In this document: one piece after another, positions 38,244 to 48,998 of the stretch | How the letters are laid out: the number at the start of each line of letters is the position of its first letter | How positions within the stretch are numbered: position 1 is the first letter of the stretch | NCBI GenBank assembly: GCA_025093555.1 | Contig: JAIWNF010000001.1 | Coordinates: forward strand, 248,001 to 312,000 | DNA from: Circinella umbellata | Lineage: Eukaryota; Mucoromycota; Mucoromycetes; Mucorales; Lichtheimiaceae | DNA length: 64,000 bases | Reading direction: 5' to 3' | Notes under the pieces: model-generated | Told to the model about the DNA's origin: nothing | Databases searched by the model: none | Seen by the model: the letters and a program-made list of their open reading frames with translations, nothing else | Translations under genes and position numbers: made by a program

Positions 38244-38320
38244 TGGGCCCAGGCACTTCAGACCCGCCAAATTCTGGGCTTGAAATTTCAAAGTTAAGAT
38301 GCCTGGACATAAGTATATTG
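38244..38320 (-). repeat. Right terminal inverted repeat of the 5.9-kb element
   Basis: 77 bp; inverse of the left end, uninterrupted. Ends at 38320, directly abutting an F-box gene fragment. Confidence 0.78.
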
Positions 38321-38443
38321 GTCGAATTACCATCTCAATTAATGACTGACATTGTCAAGAAAACGGAAGGTCGCAAATTATTCAAGATAAGTCCAGATTC
38401 GTTCGACTCATTTAATCCAGTCTACCAATACACCGCCCGATAT
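38321..38443 (+). pseudogene. F-box/RRM-like gene, fragment 3
   Basis: About 123 bp matching 32217-32340 of copy 2 (LMTDIVKKTEGRKLFKISPD, then the FNPVYQ region) with roughly 10 percent differences. Similarity stops after CGATAT. It is a third, older paralogous fragment, not the continuation of copy 2, since it repeats sequence already present on the left side of the element. Confidence 0.85.
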
Positions 38444-39139
38444 ATTATTCTCCTGTGCCAAGAAGAAAAACAAAATCTAGAATGTTACAGAAAAGCACAG
38501 TTTATATAACTGTAACCTGGTTAAGAAATTGTTTATGATGATAACCATTATATTATATGCCAGTATATTATCCTGTTTTTAGTTCACATTTATAAACTAT
38601 TTCTAATATATGACATCTTTTATTCTTTTGTTATATATAATATTTATATAATACGAAAAAAATTACTATAAATATTTATTCTATCGACAAAAGGACAATT
38701 TCTTTTAATAAATAACAATGTAAATAGACTACCTTATGCAAAATATCTAAACTTGCTTGCATAAATTCGCTCTCCGGATTATTTATGCTTTGGCGCAAAT
38801 GATTTGGAAAAAAAAACCTTTACATAATATACTTTTATATATACTGTTGTGTATATATTGGCACTTTGCCTGATCACTGTTAAAAAAAAGTAACTCTTTT
38901 ATTATAATTAACAACTTATACAGAAAAAAGTTATAAATGATTGCTATACCTCATATGCATGTACTATTATGTAATTATACCTATACCACTATTATTATGA
39001 CACATGTGACCCACCGGTTCATAAATAAAGTTCTGCTCGGGGATTTCAAATGGCCAATAAATTTCTTTTTTTCAATTTAACCGTGAGATCCCTTATTTCA
39101 ACTTCTTTTTTCTTTTTCATCTTTTACATAAAGAAAGAA
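38444..39139. other. Upstream region of the PEBP gene
   Basis: AT-rich, no gene seen. Ends with a T-rich leader before the ATG at 39140. Confidence 0.55.
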
Positions 39140-39951
39140 ATGCCACTATTAACGACTGAAATGAATATTGCAAGTGCCTTGAAAAAGGTAAACTTGATTC
39201 CCGAATGTAAGTCCGATTATAATATCCAAACCTTTGGTTTTTTTTTATTGAATTATGATCTTTCTTTTGAGCATAAAACAATGATAAATGGAACGAAAAA
39301 AAAACAACAACAAATACATATATAGTGGTGGATGAAACATTTTCTCCATCAACATTATTACAAGTTACGTATCCTGGTAATAAAGAAGTATCACTTGGCA
39401 ACACATTGACACCAAGTGATACTGCCGAACAACCAACTATAAATTTCGTTCCTCCTGAACAATCAGCTTCATATACTTTAGTTATGACTGATCCGGATGC
39501 TCCTTCAGCAACAGATCATAAGTTTGGTCCATGGAGACACTGGATTTCTGTAAACGTGTCAGGTAAGAAAAAATAAATAATGTAAAGTGAACTGTAAGGA
39601 ATTTAGAATAAAGGGGAGATACGTAAGGAAAAAAGGAAAAATGTTCAATTCATGCTGAGCCAAAAAAAAAAACTAAAACCAAATATTATGTCATGATATT
39701 TTTTTGCAGGAAATGATCCATCCAACTTATCACAGCATCATACCCCTTATATTGGTCCTGGTCCTGGCCCTGATACTGGAGTGCATCGTTATCTTTTTTT
39801 GCTTTTTAAACAAGCACAACCAGCTCAAACTTTTGCTCCTATGGCACATGAAGAGAAACCGGATCGTCGTAATTTTCAATTAAAACAATTTGTCACTGAT
39901 AACCAATTGGAATTAGTTGCTGCGAACTTTTTCCTTTGTACAGCACCTTAA
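39140..39951 (+). CDS. Phosphatidylethanolamine-binding protein (PEBP/RKIP/TFS1 family)
   Basis: Three predicted exons: 39140-39206, 39326-39562, 39710-39951; 181 residues, normal for the family. Signature elements are present: LVMTDPDAPSATDHKFGPW (ligand-pocket DPDAP with the following W and H), RHWISVNVSG, HTPYIGPGPGPDTGVHRYLF, LLFKQ and NFQLKQF. PEBPs bind phospholipid headgroups. Yeast Tfs1 inhibits carboxypeptidase Y and Ras-GAP, and animal RKIP modulates Raf. It has no signal peptide, so it is cytosolic. The role in this fungus is not deducible. It is convergent with the eIF1 gene 256 bp downstream. Confidence 0.93.
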
Positions 39952-40207
39952 ATTTCAATTTATCTTTTTTTTTGTGGATATACATAATAAAAAATGTATA
40001 TATATATATTCTTTATTTGAAATAAAAATCATAGAAAAAGAGGGGGAAGAGAGGGTTATTTTGATAATATAGCCCTCCAAAAATGAAAAAGAGAAAGTAA
40101 ATTGACTGTGTGTGTGTGAAAATGTTTCTAATAAAGAGGAGTAATTTTTTTTTAATCCACTATAGAATGATTCTTTGAAAAGTAAAAAGTAGAGTAACTT
40201 TTTCTTT

Positions 40208-40732
40208 TTAGAAACCATGAATCTTGATTGCAGATTTTTTAGCAATCCCTTCTTTGACTAGAAACTCGGCAATCTTCATACGTTGATCACCAGACAATTG
40301 TAGTACTTCGCCAAGCTCATCGTCATCAACGATGGTACCATTACAGGCAAGAGTTTTTTTAAACACCTTTAAGATTTTCTTATGGTCATATTCGGTTGGT
40401 AAACCTTGAAGAGTAGTGAGTGTTTTTCGACCGTTTCGTTGCTGAATACGCAAATCTATATCATTATCAATTTTTTAGGACTCTTTATTCAAATGGATAA
40501 ACCTTCCTAAAACTTTTGGTTTCGCTTTCATCATATACACACTATTTTAAAGACTTACGGAGATGATTAGTTGCTTTTGGAGAATTTTCTTCTTCAACGT
40601 CAGCAAAAGGATCTAATATATTACATCATAGTTATGTTTAGCCTATTATCCATTTTTTTTTTACGCCAGAGAAAACAAAATAATAAATAATAACTTACCA
40701 AAAGGAACGTTCAACTCTTCAACACTTGTCAT
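40208..40732 (-). CDS. SUI1: Translation initiation factor eIF1
   Basis: Three predicted exons in transcript order: 40732-40699, 40612-40559, 40455-40208; 111 residues, typical for eIF1. It contains the SUI1 domain: LRIQQRNGRKTLTTLQGLP, KKILKVFKKTLACNGTIVDD, LQLSGDQRMKIAEFLV, ending AIKIHGF. eIF1 binds the 40S subunit near the P site and enforces start-codon selection. The intact frame identifies this as the functional parent of the broken copy at 30890-31459. It is transcribed divergently from the small gene at 41170. Confidence 0.96.
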
Positions 40733-41169
40733 TAACTGGTTACGCAACGAGTTTTTTTTATGTAAAAAAAAGAAAAAGAAAAAAAGGACAAAGAATAAAA
40801 TAGAAAGGGGAACCTCCCAACTTGAATAAAAATGTTCCTTTATAATAATAAGAAGACTACTACGTAGCGGAGACTATTATTTTTGGATCACAAGCATAAA
40901 AACCACAAAAACATTGGTCATATGACGTTTATTATATTTTTGGGGGGAGATGAATGATGTAGGTGTGTGAATATAATAGTTTTTTGGGGGGAGAGAGAAG
41001 AATATGGAATCAGCTGAAACATATCGAACCTTTTTCTATTACAGGGATTTTGATGTCACGGTGACTTCTCCAACTTTTTTCTTTTTGCATAAATAGGACA
41101 CCCATTCACTTGTGTTTTTTCTTCATTACAACTTTCTTTTCAATCAAATACACATTTCTTATTAAAACC
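40733..41169. promoter_or_regulatory. Divergent promoter region between eIF1 and the 41170 gene
   Basis: 437 bp shared upstream region of two head-to-head genes, including purine/pyrimidine runs and G-runs near 40940 and 40986. No specific site identified. Confidence 0.45.
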
Positions 41170-41617
41170 ATGGCTAACGAACAAGACAAGATCATGCTTA
41201 ACGAACATGAAAAAATCTTTCCTGCACGTATGTATTATTTTATGGGTGAAATCATATTTGATGATTCAATTTTTTTTTCATTTGGTATTAACAAAGTTCC
41301 ATCTATTTTATTTTATAGAAAAGGTTGGTGGTATGCGTGTCCCTGCTCCAAATGAAAACCGAGTCCCTTTGAAGGCCGAGGATAAAGAACAACACCACAC
41401 TGATTTAATTCAACAAGAAGAAAGTGAAGAACAAGCAGAAGAAAACAAGGAAATTGAAATGGAACAAGAAAAAGCCTTCCGTCAAATGCAAGATGAAGCT
41501 ATGCGTAGTCAAGTTCCTTCTATGAATGCCTATAACCCTAAGAATAATGCTGGTAGCATGATGGGTCGAGGTCCAAACTATAATCCTCAATATCAACAAC
41601 GTTCAATGAACCATTAA
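41170..41617 (+). CDS. Small hydrophilic protein with K-x-GGMR motif (DAP1-like?)
   Basis: Two predicted exons, 41170-41227 and 41319-41617; 118 residues. The N-terminal third carries HEKIFPAQKVGGMRVPAP. The middle is a Glu/Gln-rich helix (EESEEQAEENKEIEMEQEKA). The C-terminus is Asn/Met/Gly-rich and disordered. There is no signal peptide or membrane segment. The KxGGMR(V/I) core with a flexible acidic remainder resembles animal death-associated protein DAP1, which associates with dormant ribosomes. That similarity rests on one short motif, so the assignment is tentative. The divergent arrangement with eIF1 is suggestive but not evidence of function. Confidence 0.6.
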
Positions 41618-42459
41618 ATTCTATTTCTTTTTAGTTCCCCCCCTTGTAAATATTTATTGTTAAATAATGATATAAAAATCAAACTCTTAAAAACATATTT
41701 TTTTTTCGCGTGCTTTATATATCAGGATTATGTTAATCACATTTATGCTTGTTGTTGTGTTATGTTGATGTTATTTAATTGGGGATCCAGTGTACGGATG
41801 ACTTTTAATGTCATATATTCTACAGAGCCATTATATTCTTTCTTGACATAATTCCTCCGATTTACCAAGATGATACATAATACCCATCCTTTTATTTCAA
41901 TATCCTAACTGAAGTTTGGAAATAGCAATCAACCAAAAGATGAAAAATAAAAAAAAATGGGTAATAGCTTATAGTTAAATATAAGTGAATGCTACGTTCA
42001 CTTTTGTTATCAATGCAGCTTCAAAGAAAGGTAGAAATGACGGCTACCAATAATATTAGCACTTTAAACTATTATTGTCAAAAAAAAAATAGCGTTGACG
42101 ATGTCGTTCATTCAAAAAAAAAAACCCATATATTATGGAAGTTCCGATCTTTTTTTGTATGTTTCTTCTTTTTAGCATAAATAATTAAATAGTTTTGATC
42201 GCGTATTATGTCTAAACTAAAATGATGGATTTTTTTTTGTGGCAAGACATTTTATTTTATAAAAACGAAAAGATGTATCAGAGTTATAATTACGACTGTG
42301 ATCATGATTACTTTTTCGGAACACCTCTGAATACTTTAATGTGCTCATCAATATTGATTGAATTTCTTGAATGTTCTATTTTAATTGAGTAAAAAGTCAT
42401 TATTATTGTGGTCGTTTATTTATAAATAGTATTTTTCAAACAAAACAAAACAAAAACAG
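41618..42459. other. Convergent intergenic region
   Basis: 3' flanks of the 41170 gene (+) and the zinc-finger gene (-). AT-rich; no gene seen. Confidence 0.55.
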
Positions 42460-45400
42460 TTAATAAATACCATCAAGATCACTAATCACTTTTCCTTGTG
42501 AATTTGTCAAAATAAATTTTCTTCCGCATGAACTAGGTAGAAACTGCCGATCATGCACTTTTCGAATATGTTTGTAGATATAATTTCGTCCACCAGAACG
42601 TTCAAAAGCACAATTTTCATATGGACAGTAATAATTATCATCTTTTGTTGGACTTTTTTCTAAAATAATAATAATAATAATAATTTGACCAGCATTAATA
42701 ATTAATATATACAAAATGAAAAATGAAAAAAAAAAAAACTAATGTTGTTCAAGAAAATAGGTATACCTTTTTTAATTTTTGGTACACTTTTGTATTTGTT
42801 TGATGAATCTACTAAAATTCTTTCTTTATCGTCAAGTGTATTTCGTGAATTTTCTAGTAAAATGCATAGTTATTAGTAGCAAAAAGAGTGATTATTATTT
42901 AGAAAAGAGAATTAAGATGATTTTATTTTATCTTTACTAATATCCTCTTTCTCATTTTTAAGCTTATACCAAAGAGAGAGAGAGAGAGAGCAGAGAGAAA
43001 CGTTATCAATAAAATAATTAACATACCATCAAATTTTAAAACTCTACCAGAAAATGTTTCAAGAGTAAAAGATAAATGTTTATGTTCTTCCCTTGGAACG
43101 TTTAAATGATGTGTTTTTTGAAGATGTCGATAGAGAGAGGTTAAACGACCGAAAGAACGATGGGAAAAACATTTTTTGTATGGACAATAGAAACCTAAAA
43201 GTGTATTGGAAAAAAAACAAGGATTTAATATGTAGTATATGGACCCTAATATCAAATAAATAAATAAGTAAATATGTATGTATGTATGTAGAAACCTACG
43301 TTCTGTTGAAGCGACATCGGCTCTTACTACGCGGATTTTTTCACCTCTTTTCACTAAATTCCTTGAATTACCTAGTAGATATATGATATTAATACTTAAT
43401 TTGTATTATTATACATTCATACTCCTCAAGTTAAGAAAAAATAATAAGTTTTATTTATTTTACCATTTTCTAAATCAATATTTCGTCCTGGTCGTGTTTT
43501 GAGAACACATGGATATATATGCATATGAAAACTTGGATCATGTAAATTTCGAATATGGTCGAAAAGTTTAGATCTTATAATCATTGAAGTATCACACCCT
43601 TCGTATGGACAAAAAAAACGTACAAGTTTAGTAGGATCCACTAAGAGACAAAATCCAGATACCAGATTAATGACTAATACTGCTGAATGAGTATGTATAC
43701 CATAGAAATGATAATAGTAATAATAATTAAAAGCTCAAGCTTTTTTTTTTAGCTTGTTAAATACAATACAAACCTTCTACTGACGGATGAGAATCTAATT
43801 TTTGTACTGAAGATGAGCTACCACATGATTTCTTGAAGCGCTTATTCTTTGACCTCTGTACATCACCTATATATATATCATAATTACCAGATATTAGTTT
43901 TTTGTTATTTAATAAATAAAAACATACAATATCAACTGATCAATCCCATGTGATTTATTAGCTTCTTCTCTTACCGCTACTATGGATGGGTCGTTTTACT
44001 CTAATATTGTGGATACCAGTTTCTATTCTTTCGGCGGAGTTTGTAGTAGTAATAGGCTCTTGACGAATTATAGGTGGATTATAGGGTATATCCTCTCCAT
44101 TGTCCCATTCTGAGTCACTACTATCAATAGGTACAAGAGGATATTCATCCTCGGATGCGGGTATCACGATAGGTTGTCGTTTTCTATCAAGTGGTCCAGT
44201 ATGAAATATCCGTTCAGTATTTGGTATTTCTACACATATTAATTTTTGTTTTAGAATAGCTTTTTCGGGTTGCTCTCGTAATTCCTGTTGTTGTTTTTGT
44301 TGTTGTTGTTGTTGTTGTTGTTCTCGCAATTGCTCTTGTAATTTCTGCTTTTGTAATTCCTGTTGCTGTTCCTCTCGTAATCTCTTTAGGATTTTCTTCT
44401 CTCGCTCCTGTTGTTGCTCTTTTCGTACTTGCTCTTGTAATTCCTGCTCTTGTAATATGTGTCGTAGTTGCTGTTGTTGTTGCTCTAGTAAGTGTTCTTG
44501 TACTTGTTGCTCTCGTAAGCGCTTTTGTAATTGCTCTTGTAGCTGCTGCTCTCGTAGTTGCTGTTGTTGTCGCTCCCAGCGTAAATACTCTTGTAATTGT
44601 TGCTCTCGTAAGTACTCTTGTAATTGTTTCTCTCGTAAGTACTTTTGTAATTGTTCTTGTTGTTGCTCTCGTAATTGCTCTTGTAATCCCTGCGCTCGTA
44701 GTTGCTCTTGCAGTTCCTGCGCTTGTAGTTGCTCTTGTAATTGCTGCTCTTGTAATTGCTTTTCTAATTTCTGCTGTCGTAGTCGCTCTTGTAGTTCTTT
44801 TTCTCGTAGCTGCTGTTGTTGTTGCTGTCGTAATTTCTCTTGTAGTTCCTGTTTTTGTAACCGCTCTAGCAATCGCTGTCGTAAACCATCTTGTACTTGA
44901 TGGTGTTGCTGTACTTGCTGTTGTTGTTCTTGCTGCTTCTGTTGTTCTTGCTGTTGTTGTTGTTCTTGCTGCTGTAACGCATAAAGAATATCTGCCATAG
45001 TAACCATGGTCTGAGTAGATCTAGTAATTCTTACAGGACCAGTTTTCTGGCTGGTAGACTTTTCTATACAATCAGTTTGGGTGTTATCCGTTTGTGTTAC
45101 TGCTGTTTTTGCATTACTAACTGGGATTTCATCATTCAAATTTGTCTTCAGTACAGCGTATTCAAATATTGGCACTGTGGCATCTCCTTTTTCTTGCTGT
45201 ATCCAATTACTGTTATTGTTATTATTATCGATTTGAGACGTAAAAGAATGATCCACTTGAGCTCTCTGTCGTTGTACAACTACTGCTGCTGTCTCTGAAA
45301 GTATATTTTCGGGTTCCTGTTCCTGTTGTTGCTTGTGTCGATCTTCAATAACAACACCTAGACATTTCCCCCCATACACAATATATTATTGTAATTTCAA

Positions 45401-45612
45401 ATTGAATTTTATAAATATTGGATCCCTCAAAAAAAAAACTTGGTATAATATATAACGACTCCTTTTTTTTATACTAAAAAAAAAAAAGAAGAATTGACGC
45501 GCAAATGAGATTATAGCTTTTTTTTTTTACCTTTCTTGACAAGTTGAGCATTATAGGTTGTTGGTACATCAACAGCAGCAGTAGTAGTGGTAGTAGTATT
45601 TTTGTCGCTCAT
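42460..45612 (-). CDS. Gln-rich coiled-coil protein with three C2H2-type zinc fingers
   Basis: Eight predicted exons in transcript order: 45612-45531, 45357-43975, 43866-43774, 43640-43464, 43353-43300, 43194-43027, 42853-42767, 42659-42460; 747 residues. Exon 2 encodes TQTD/STQT motifs, then about 250 residues of LQEQLREQ-type repeats, a long Gln-rich coiled coil, then an acidic region. Exons 4, 6 and 8 each encode one finger: FFCPYEGCDT...HIRNLH, FYCPYKKCFS...HLQKTHH, YYCPYENCAF...HIRKVH. Each is followed by a similar short strand region rich in basic residues. Exons 3, 5 and 7 are short linkers. All introns are phase 1. The protein is likely nuclear, possibly a transcription regulator; function not known. 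Confidence 0.8.
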
Positions 45613-47942
45613 TTGTAATGTAAAATTGTTAGTGTTGTCATGTTGGTTTTTATGTAATAAAGGTTCTGTAGGGTATGAAAACATTGTGTAAAATATAAAA
45701 GACGCCCTTTTCTTGGTGTCTATTCCCCACTGTTTGATGAAAAAAAAATATAATTTTTAATTGCAGAACGAGATTGAGGCGGCATATTTTTTTTTTTACT
45801 GATAACTTAAATCACAACCATTTTTTTTGTTCTTAAGCAACAAAAATATATTCGTTATAATAAAAATAAAATATAAAGACAAAGTCAATATGATCATGAA
45901 AATTATTTATTATTTATATTATATGTTCAAATTTATCAGCGTTTATTTGTTTTATGATACAAATTTACTTGTGTTTGTTGGTTACTTTATTTTGATTATT
46001 TGCAAACATGATACATATAAAAAAAAATCTGGTGACATCTTTTCTTGACCTGGAAGAAAGGAACGAATCATATAAGTAATTGAACCTTAACCCTCCAACA
46101 ATAACAAATCCTTCGGGTTAGCAAATGATCATTACATATTTTATTCGATTTGCTAGTGATAAATTGCTTCAATACAATAAAGCCATTACCTTGCGTGTTT
46201 TTCTTACTACTCTATATAATGGAAACTGAGACTTTTCAAAGCGGGAATAAGTAACAACTCCACCTCTGCTTATTTGAGCACTCACATAAATTTGTCTTCC
46301 CATTTCTTGATTGATGGGCCAAAGCTGTGATTGCCTTTTTAGAAGGGTTGGGTCTGGCAGAAATTAAATGATCTAGTTTGAAGCAATAATATCAACTCAT
46401 CTTCTTCTTTTTCGTTCGTACGACTTTGACAAAGGCAACTTCTCTCGTCATATTTTTTTTTTGGTTTCTGTTTCATAATCTCGATTTTGAAATTACTGTA
46501 TGTTGTTGCTATTAACGAGGAAAGATATTATAGTATCGACAGAAAAAAGATACTTCTGTATAATATATCACAATTACTTAGTGTCTTACTAAAAGCCATT
46601 TTTTAGTACATCAATTGTTCTATTAACTTTTTGAAATGGATAAAGGATAACTTCAGTAATACTTGGTGCAATTATTCTTTTTTTTTGTTCTGTCATCTCT
46701 AATAAGTGTTAATGTTTCCAAGGTCGGAAACTTTTGCTGATAATCTTTTTTTTTTCAGTTGTTACAGGGACTGAATTAAAAGAATTGTGATTTTAAAGAT
46801 ATTATTACAATATAGGTAGTCAAGGAAATATAGTTAAAGATGATCTATATAGAAACAACAAAGCTTTAAGAAAAAGTACAATAAAATATAAAAAAAAAAA
46901 ACGTTTTAGAAAGACATTTTATATAGCAATTTTGCATTAAGTTCTACAAAGGTAAAAAAAAATTCAAGCTAAATAGCTCACTGACATCATTTTTTTAAAA
47001 CGCAGCCAAATGAAGGGTAACCATGGAGGGCAAGGAAAGGGGATCATCCGTCATCATTTTCTTAAAAGGTTGAATTTTCTGCATTTTCAGAAATAAAAAG
47101 GGTTCGTTTCGGATGTGCTGAAGATGAAAAAGGCGGAAGCAACCGAAGAACTCGTTCAATTCCGAGATACAAGATAGGTAGGAAAAGCATCGGTAAAGTT
47201 AGGGTTAAGTAAAATTCCTTCTTTTTTTCTTGGTCCTCACACACTCTTCTTTCTACCTCTTGACAATCTTCTTCTTTGTTATAATAAATAACAAGAATAA
47301 AAAAATAAATGTAGAGCTGATATGTCATAATTTTATTGTTATTGATTGAATGAAAAAAAAGAGGGCGTGGTGGTGCCAGATTTTCCCTTTTCAAATAATG
47401 ATTGGGGATGGAAAAACATAACCAAGATTATATACATATGCGTATGGGTATATCTTCATCTTTATATTTATACTCTATATTTTTTTTGAGTGATTTGGTA
47501 TGTTGCTGTCATTTCATTTGTTATTATAATAAAAATTTAACCATTGTTCCAATGGCTTTTTATATAGACTTTTCTTATATAGATGAGAGATCATGGGAAA
47601 AATACGATAACGAACGTAACATGGTAGATGGGTTGGGGGAAGAGAGTAATTAATTTTATATAATGCAAAAAAAAACTTAAGGGGGAAAGGAAATAATATG
47701 AGTGCCCCGAATAAAAAAACCTTTTGCGGGAATATAGCTCATTTGTCATAGACAACTTCAACCATTTTATCATATGCTTCCAAGTTATGATTTGTAATTC
47801 CGCTCCGGGAATTTTTGTTTGAAGCATGTGTATTTTTTTTTATAATTGTTTAGAAAAAAAAAAAAAGAACAGTTTCTTTTCCTTTCTCCCTTTTTTTTTT
47901 CTTTTTGAAATAAATCTTTTTTACTCTTTTTATATTATCATT
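45613..47942. other. Intergenic region, no gene recognised
   Basis: 2.3 kb between the zinc-finger gene (-) and PEX11 (+), so it holds two promoters. Open frames at 47062-47394 and 47402-47653 have no recognised domain. The last 110 bp before PEX11 are T-rich. Confidence 0.5.
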
Positions 47943-48998
47943 ATGTCTGTTGACGCCATTAACAAATATCTTCAAACAACTGTCGGCCGTGAAAAGGCTT
48001 TACGTTTTATTCAATATTTTGCTCGTTTCTATGCATTTTATTTATTGCGCAACGGTGCTCCAAAGGAAGCTATTCAACGCTGGGGTGATTTAAAGACACA
48101 TATTGGTAATGGTCGTAAGTTTTTCCGTTTATTAAAGCAGTTTGAATTTGCTCAAGCTGGTGTCAAGGCTTTATCTATTCAAGATGAAGTTTTACGAGTT
48201 ACTGGTGCTTTGAAACAAGTTGGTATGTTCTTCTACTATACTACTGAAGCTGTTGTCTTGGTAAGTTTATATTTCTCTAAAAGTATACGGGAGGGTGGAG
48301 AAAAAAGGTAGATTATTCCATATATATATATATATATATATTTGTATAATTAATATGCCAAATATGTACATATATATTTGTTATTTTTATATAGGCCAAT
48401 GCTGTCAACTTTTATAAGGTTTCCAAGATTAAGGAAGTTCAAAAGCTTGGTTTCAAGTGTTGGATCACTGCCCTGACTATGTCTGTTATTACTTCACTTT
48501 ACAAGTTCCGTAACTTGAGTATTCGTGCAGCACAATTAGAAAAGACTTTCAAGTCTGAAAAATCAACTGAACAAGTTCAAGCTGAAGCTAAGAGTTTGGT
48601 CGCGTAAGTTTTTTTCTTAAGAGATAAAAAAAAAGCATAAAAATGGTAGCCTATATTTTTTTTCTAACGTAATGGGACGAATTATAAATTAGTGAAAAGA
48701 AGGGTTTGCAAAAACAATTACTTCAAGACCTTGTTGATATGATTATTCCTTCAGCAGGTTTGAACTTATTGCCCGTCGATGAAGGCATTGTTGGTTTAGC
48801 TGGGTAAAGTTTCATAATTTTTTTTTTTTTATTATATTATGTGTGTTCTGTGTGTATGTGTGGGGGTAGGAGTTTTTGGCGTGACTTGAAATAAGGATGA
48901 AACTGATCTAATAATGGGTGATTATATACATTTATAATAATAGTATGACCACATCTTGGTTAGCAATGACCTCTCAATGGAAGAAATTGAATGCTTAA
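47943..48998 (+). CDS. PEX11: Peroxin PEX11, peroxisomal membrane elongation factor
   Basis: Four predicted exons: 47943-48260, 48395-48603, 48693-48803, 48944-48998; 230 residues, normal for the family. PEX11 features are the N-terminal INKYLQTTVGREKALRFIQY and FARFYAFYLL, the amphipathic helix region around RKFFRLLKQFEFAQAGVKAL, FFYYTTEAVVL, and a C-terminal hydrophobic stretch (MIIPSAGLNLLP, VGLAGMTTSW). PEX11 inserts amphipathic helices into the peroxisomal membrane to elongate it before fission. The last exon is only 55 bp and ends SQWKKLNA. No unusual feature. Confidence 0.95.

Larger units (their letters stand above)
32401..38320. mobile_element. 5.9-kb inverted-repeat element encoding a transposase-like protein with an embedded exonuclease
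   Basis: The left end reads CAATATACTTATGTCC and the inverted right end reads the same. The similarity continues inward (CTTAACTTTGAA, then GAAATTTCAAGCCCAGAATT, then a weaker block ending CTGGGCC) for roughly 75-95 bp once a nested insertion is removed. Subterminal repeats are present at both ends: left, two copies of TGGNGTTCGTNAGAATAATG at 32801 and 32889; right, two copies of AGAGACTATCTC at 38169 and 38211. One intact five-exon gene fills the interior. No target-site duplication is evident. The flanks are fragments of two diverged F-box copies, so the original insertion site may have been rearranged. The boundaries fit a cut-and-paste DNA element, but the class is not assigned. Confidence 0.75.

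Noticed and set aside
32401..38320. Simple insertion of the large element into one F-box gene
   Set aside because: The right-hand F-box fragment repeats sequence already present on the left and is about 10 percent diverged, so the two flanks are different paralogues and no target duplication can be read.
44457..44900. Cys-rich plus-strand open frame of 147 residues
   Set aside because: It is the complement of the Gln/Leu/Arg repeat in the zinc-finger gene (CTG/TTG-type codons read as TGT/TGC), a shadow rather than a gene.
47062..47653. Pair of divergent 80-110-residue open frames upstream of PEX11
   Set aside because: Low-complexity or hydrophobic translations with no recognised motif and no supporting splice or leader structure.
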